Assembly: GCF_003014535.1 (NCBI RefSeq)
Contig: NZ_PYGD01000007.1
Span: 1 to 64,000 of the forward strand
Direction of reading: 5' to 3'
Origin: Taibaiella chishuiensis
Lineage (GTDB): Bacteria; Bacteroidota; Bacteroidia; Chitinophagales; Chitinophagaceae
DNA length: 64,000 bases
Made by a program: the position numbers and the translations under genes
Shown here: piece after piece, positions 61,023 through 64,000 of the stretch
How positions within the stretch are numbered: the stretch's first letter is position 1
How the letters are laid out: every line of letters starts with the position of its first letter
The notes under the pieces: generated by a model
What the model was told of the DNA's origin: nothing
Database searches by the model: none
Seen by the model: the letters and a program-made list of their open reading frames with translations, nothing else

Positions 61023-61679
61023 ATGAATATTGCATCTTACATTGACCATACCGTATTAAAGCCAACCACCCGCAACGAAGACGTCGACCAACTCTGCTCC
61101 GAGGCCGTAACTTACAATTTTGCAGCCGTATGCGTTCCTCCGCCGTATATCAGCAGGGCCAAAGCCGCTACCCGCCAAAGCAGCGTTAAAACCGCCACGG
61201 TAATCGGTTTCCCGTTTGGATACAGTGGTATCGAAGCCAAGGTAGCCGAGATCAAACAAGCCATAACCGACGGTGCCGACGAACTCGATATCGTGATCAA
61301 CCTCTGCGCGCTTAAAAACGGCGACTGGGATTACCTGGCCAGGGAGATCGTAACCTGCCTGCAGCCCATAAGACTGCATCGTAAAGTGGTTAAAGTGATC
61401 ATAGAAAGCGGTATACTGACCGACGAAGAAATTGTGAGCGCCTGCGTATTGTATGCCAAACACAAGGTAGACTTTGTAAAAACCTCGACCGGTTATGCCG
61501 AGCATGGCGCCAGCGTACATGCCGTAAGACTGATGCGCAGCAACCTGCCGGCAAGTATCGAGATCAAAGCTTCGGGTGGTATCCGTACCTTTGCCTTTGC
61601 CGAGGAACTGGTACTGGCGGGCGCAACCAGGATCGGCGCTTCGGCCAGCATCGCGATTGCGGGCAGGCAACCATCCTGA
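61023..61679 (+). CDS. deoC: Deoxyribose-phosphate aldolase
   Basis: 218 residues from ATG 61023. Class I aldolase: Schiff-base Lys in VDFVKTSTGYAEHGA (about 153), second Lys in EIKASGGIRTF, and IDHTVLKPTT at the start. It cleaves 2-deoxyribose-5-phosphate to glyceraldehyde-3-phosphate and acetaldehyde. Followed by the SPOR gene 33 nt on. Confidence 0.96.
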   Translation: MNIASYIDHTVLKPTTRNEDVDQLCSEAVTYNFAAVCVPPPYISRAKAATRQSSVKTATVIGFPFGYSGIEAKVAEIKQAITDGADELDIVINLCALKNGDWDYLAREIVTCLQPIRLHRKVVKVIIESGILTDEEIVSACVLYAKHKVDFVKTSTGYAEHGASVHAVRLMRSNLPASIEIKASGGIRTFAFAEELVLAGATRIGASASIAIAGRQPS

Positions 61680-61712
61680 GCAGGATCATTTTTAACGGTA
61701 AAACTGTAAATC

Positions 61713-62165
61713 ATGAAATATTGTTTCCTTCTTCTGATGTCCCTGGTTATTTCCCTGTCGCTGCACGCACAGGACCAGGATACGGGTTATGTCAATATAC
61801 ACGCCGACCCCAGGCTGGCGCTGGTTGTAAAAAAGCCGGCGACCAATAAGGTGTTTGTCGGCAAAACAAGAGGTTTCAGGGTGCAGATCTATAATGGCAA
61901 CGACCGTAAGAAAGCCTCGCAAGCCAAGCTCGACTTTATGCGCCAGTTCCCGGGTATCAGGTCTTACCTGGTCTACAACAACCCGCAGTTCCGGGTAAGG
62001 GTGGGCGATTTTACCAGCAGGAAAGGCGCATCGGACCTGTACAATAAGGTATCCGGCTCTTTTAACCCCTGTATGATCGTGCCGGATATTGTCAATATCA
62101 GCAACAAAAACAAACCTAAGGACAAGCCTAAAGAAACCACCGAAGAGGAAGATGATGATCAATAA
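61713..62165 (+). CDS. SPOR domain secreted protein
   Basis: 150 residues with signal peptide (LVISLSLHAQ). The SPOR domain (about 50-125, GFRVQIYNGNDRKKASQAKLD, FRVRVGDFTSRKGASDLY) binds denuded glycan strands of peptidoglycan at division sites. The C-terminus is Lys/Glu/Asp-rich. The end overlaps the start of the M20 gene, so translation is coupled. Confidence 0.88.
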   Translation: MKYCFLLLMSLVISLSLHAQDQDTGYVNIHADPRLALVVKKPATNKVFVGKTRGFRVQIYNGNDRKKASQAKLDFMRQFPGIRSYLVYNNPQFRVRVGDFTSRKGASDLYNKVSGSFNPCMIVPDIVNISNKNKPKDKPKETTEEEDDDQ

Positions 62166-63345
62166 AATAAAGACCCTGGCCCATGGCCTTCAACCGGAGC
62201 TGCAGCGCATCCGTCATCATCTCCATGCTCATCCCGAGCTTTCTTTCGAAGAATATGAAACTGCTGCCTATGTGGCTGCTGAGCTCGACCGCATCGGCAT
62301 TCCCTACCGCAAAGGCATTGCCGGCACCGGTATCGTGGCCCTGATCGAAGGCCGTAACCCGGACCGCAAATGTGTGGCCCTGCGCGCCGACATGGATGCA
62401 TTGCCTATCGAAGAAGCCAATACTACCGCCTATCGTTCGCAACACAAAGGCGTGATGCATGCCTGCGGTCACGATGTACATACTACCTGCCTGCTGGGCG
62501 CCGCTTCGATACTGCATGCGCTGAGGGAAGAATTTGAAGGCACGTTTAAACTTATTTTCCAACCCGGCGAAGAGAAAAGTCCCGGCGGCGCCAGCCTCAT
62601 GATCGCCGAGGGCGTACTGGACAATCCCAAACCGGCAGCCATACTGGGTTTGCACGTCTACCCCAACCTGCCCGCCGGCACCGCGGGCTTCTGCCCCGGC
62701 CAGTATATGGCCAGCGCCGACGAGATCTATATTACCGTAAAAGGCAAAGGCGGACATGCCGCATTGCCCCAGGAAACCATCGACCCTATCGCGATCGCCG
62801 CCCTGATCATTACCGGCATGCAGCAGGTAGTGGCCCGGCGCAGTAACCCGCTATCGCCTTCGGTGCTTACCTTTGGTAAAATAGCCGGCGGCCATACCAC
62901 CAATGTGATACCCGAAACCGTAGAACTCGAAGGCACCTTCCGTACATTCGACGAGGTATGGCGCAAAGAGGCCAAAACCCTGATCCGTAACATTGCGGAG
63001 CAGATCGCCTTGGCCTATGGCGCCGAAGCCATTGTAGATATTCCCGAAGGTTATCCTTCCTTATACAACAATCCAGAACTGACCGGCCAGGCCAGCAGCT
63101 TAGCGGCTGCCTACCTCGGCAACGAAAATGTACAGGCGCTGGATAAAAGAATGGGGGCGGAAGACTTCAGCTTTTATACCCACCATACCCCGGGTTGCTT
63201 TTACCGTATAGGCACCAACCACAACAATGAAACCTTTATGGCCCCGGTGCATAACTCCAGGTTCGACATCGACGAGCTGGCGCTCGAAACCGGCGCCGGG
63301 CTGATGAGCTGGCTGGGGCTTAATGTAATGAAGCAGGATAGCTAA
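62152..63345 (+). CDS. M20 family amidohydrolase
   Basis: 397 residues from ATG 62152 (or 62155), overlapping the SPOR gene by about 14 bases. M20/HipO-type motifs: RHHLHAHPELSFEEYETA, VMHACGHDVHTTCLLGAA (metal His and Asp), FQPGEEKSPGGA and DLDKRMGAEDFSFY-type ALDKRMGAEDFSFY. It removes N-acyl groups from amino acids or peptides. Cytoplasmic. Confidence 0.92.
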   Translation: MMINKIKTLAHGLQPELQRIRHHLHAHPELSFEEYETAAYVAAELDRIGIPYRKGIAGTGIVALIEGRNPDRKCVALRADMDALPIEEANTTAYRSQHKGVMHACGHDVHTTCLLGAASILHALREEFEGTFKLIFQPGEEKSPGGASLMIAEGVLDNPKPAAILGLHVYPNLPAGTAGFCPGQYMASADEIYITVKGKGGHAALPQETIDPIAIAALIITGMQQVVARRSNPLSPSVLTFGKIAGGHTTNVIPETVELEGTFRTFDEVWRKEAKTLIRNIAEQIALAYGAEAIVDIPEGYPSLYNNPELTGQASSLAAAYLGNENVQALDKRMGAEDFSFYTHHTPGCFYRIGTNHNNETFMAPVHNSRFDIDELALETGAGLMSWLGLNVMKQDS

Positions 63346-63428
63346 CGCCGGATTGCAGTATTTAAAGTATTGTTTTATATTGCGCTGCATTTTATAACGG
63401 GCTTCACCATAACCGTTATGCGCAGTTT

Positions 63429-64000
63429 ATGAAATCCCTTTTACTCGTTAGTCTGAGCCTTATGCTATTATTGCATAAGGCTACAGCCCAGGTATGCAAC
63501 GGTGTACTGGGCGCCCCGATCCTTAACCTCACATTCGGCCAGGGCAATGCCTCGCAAAACGCTTACAGTCCTTTGTCGGCCTATGCCCCGGGTATGAGTT
63601 CCGGCACGATGTTCCAGTCAAGCGGCGTACTCGGCGCCGCCAATACCTCGGCACTGGTTAAAAATTCATCAACCTTTGGCCCCTTCCCTTATTGGGCGGC
63701 CTCGCCCGACCATACCGGCGATCCTTATGGCCTGTTTATGGGGCTCAATATGCCCGATAATGCCGGCGTGGTTGTTGTGGAGTACCTCATGAACGATCTC
63801 TGTCCCAATACAACACTCGAATATTCCATCTGGCTGCTTAACCTGATGGCGCCGACCAATCCCACGGTGGGTTCCAGCCTGTTGCAGTATCCTAATCTCA
63901 TCATGCGGATACTCGACCCGGCCAACAATATCCTGGCCCAGCAAACTACGGGCAATGTACCCATTGATGTTACCTGGCACCAATATTCAATGTTGTTTTC
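63429..64000 (+). CDS. Large secreted protein, cut by the right edge
   Basis: 190 codons are open from ATG 63429 to the end of the window. The signal peptide (LLLVSLSLMLLLHKATAQ) is followed by VCNGVLGAPILNLTFGQGN and, further on, TWHQYSMLF. The C-NG-LGxPxxNxTFGxG start is typical of large surface or secreted proteins of Bacteroidota that end with a type IX secretion (gliding-motility-type) domain; the C-terminus is not in view. A terminator after the M20 gene was not seen. Confidence 0.8.
   Translation, partial: MKSLLLVSLSLMLLLHKATAQVCNGVLGAPILNLTFGQGNASQNAYSPLSAYAPGMSSGTMFQSSGVLGAANTSALVKNSSTFGPFPYWAASPDHTGDPYGLFMGLNMPDNAGVVVVEYLMNDLCPNTTLEYSIWLLNLMAPTNPTVGSSLLQYPNLIMRILDPANNILAQQTTGNVPIDVTWHQYSMLF

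Overview
The window is chromosomal DNA from a member of the Bacteroidota, most likely the Chitinophagaceae. The signs are TAnnTTTG-type -7 promoter elements, few Shine-Dalgarno sites, a fused MurF-alanine racemase, the Bacteroidota-type families DUF6443 Rhs, DUF1599, DUF4783, BT_3928-like DoxX, DUF5777 and DUF2911, SPOR and YceI proteins, and a truncated secreted protein at the right edge. Assignments rest on reading protein sequences by eye; no database search was run.

Region 1 (1-18.2 kb, all minus strand) is an Rhs polymorphic-toxin locus. A promoter at about 18.33 kb precedes a secreted YD-repeat protein without a tip (14882-18208) and a full Rhs toxin (10370-14857) with a putative phospholipase A2-like tip. 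A membrane-anchored presumed immunity protein follows (9893-10366). From there to the left edge runs an AT-rich array of displaced cassettes: fragments of the Rhs core, broken toxin tips and intact small immunity-like genes (membrane proteins, lipoproteins, small soluble proteins). A 72-bp element carrying two palindromes lies just after many of the presumed immunity genes, including the one still attached to the full Rhs gene. Three copies are cut to a half element at the same internal point. This repeat-punctuated cassette array is the most unusual feature of the window.

Region 2 (18.5-29.5 kb) is housekeeping and accessory: a DUF1579 lipoprotein, an ABC-F ATPase divergent from sucD, a sugar MFS transporter next to a ROK kinase, a 72-nt spaced repeat block, a PAS-LuxR regulator, DinB and AraC proteins in overlap, aminopeptidase P and a cold-shock protein.

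Region 3 (30.2-40.7 kb) holds a periplasmic/envelope cluster (DUF5777 barrel, YceI, cytochrome c-like lipoprotein, OB-fold protein) beside a YceI-LytS-LytTR operon. Glutaminyl-peptide cyclotransferase, DUF2911, two DUF4328-like membrane proteins and a metallo-beta-lactamase-fold hydrolase follow.

Region 4 (40.8-64 kb) is core metabolism and envelope: purM, murF-alr, a PQQ-propeller lipoprotein, MaoC, a nucleoside deaminase, an oxidoreductase, a sugar-phosphate transferase, a block of about 205-nt hairpin repeats, an Lmo0937-like 51-residue membrane protein, a BT_3928-like protein, GNAT, DUF1599, DUF1015, DUF4783, gpmI, maf, a UbiA prenyltransferase, paaK-like ligase, deoC, a SPOR protein, an M20 amidohydrolase and the start of a large secreted protein. 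No tRNA, rRNA or CRISPR array was seen.
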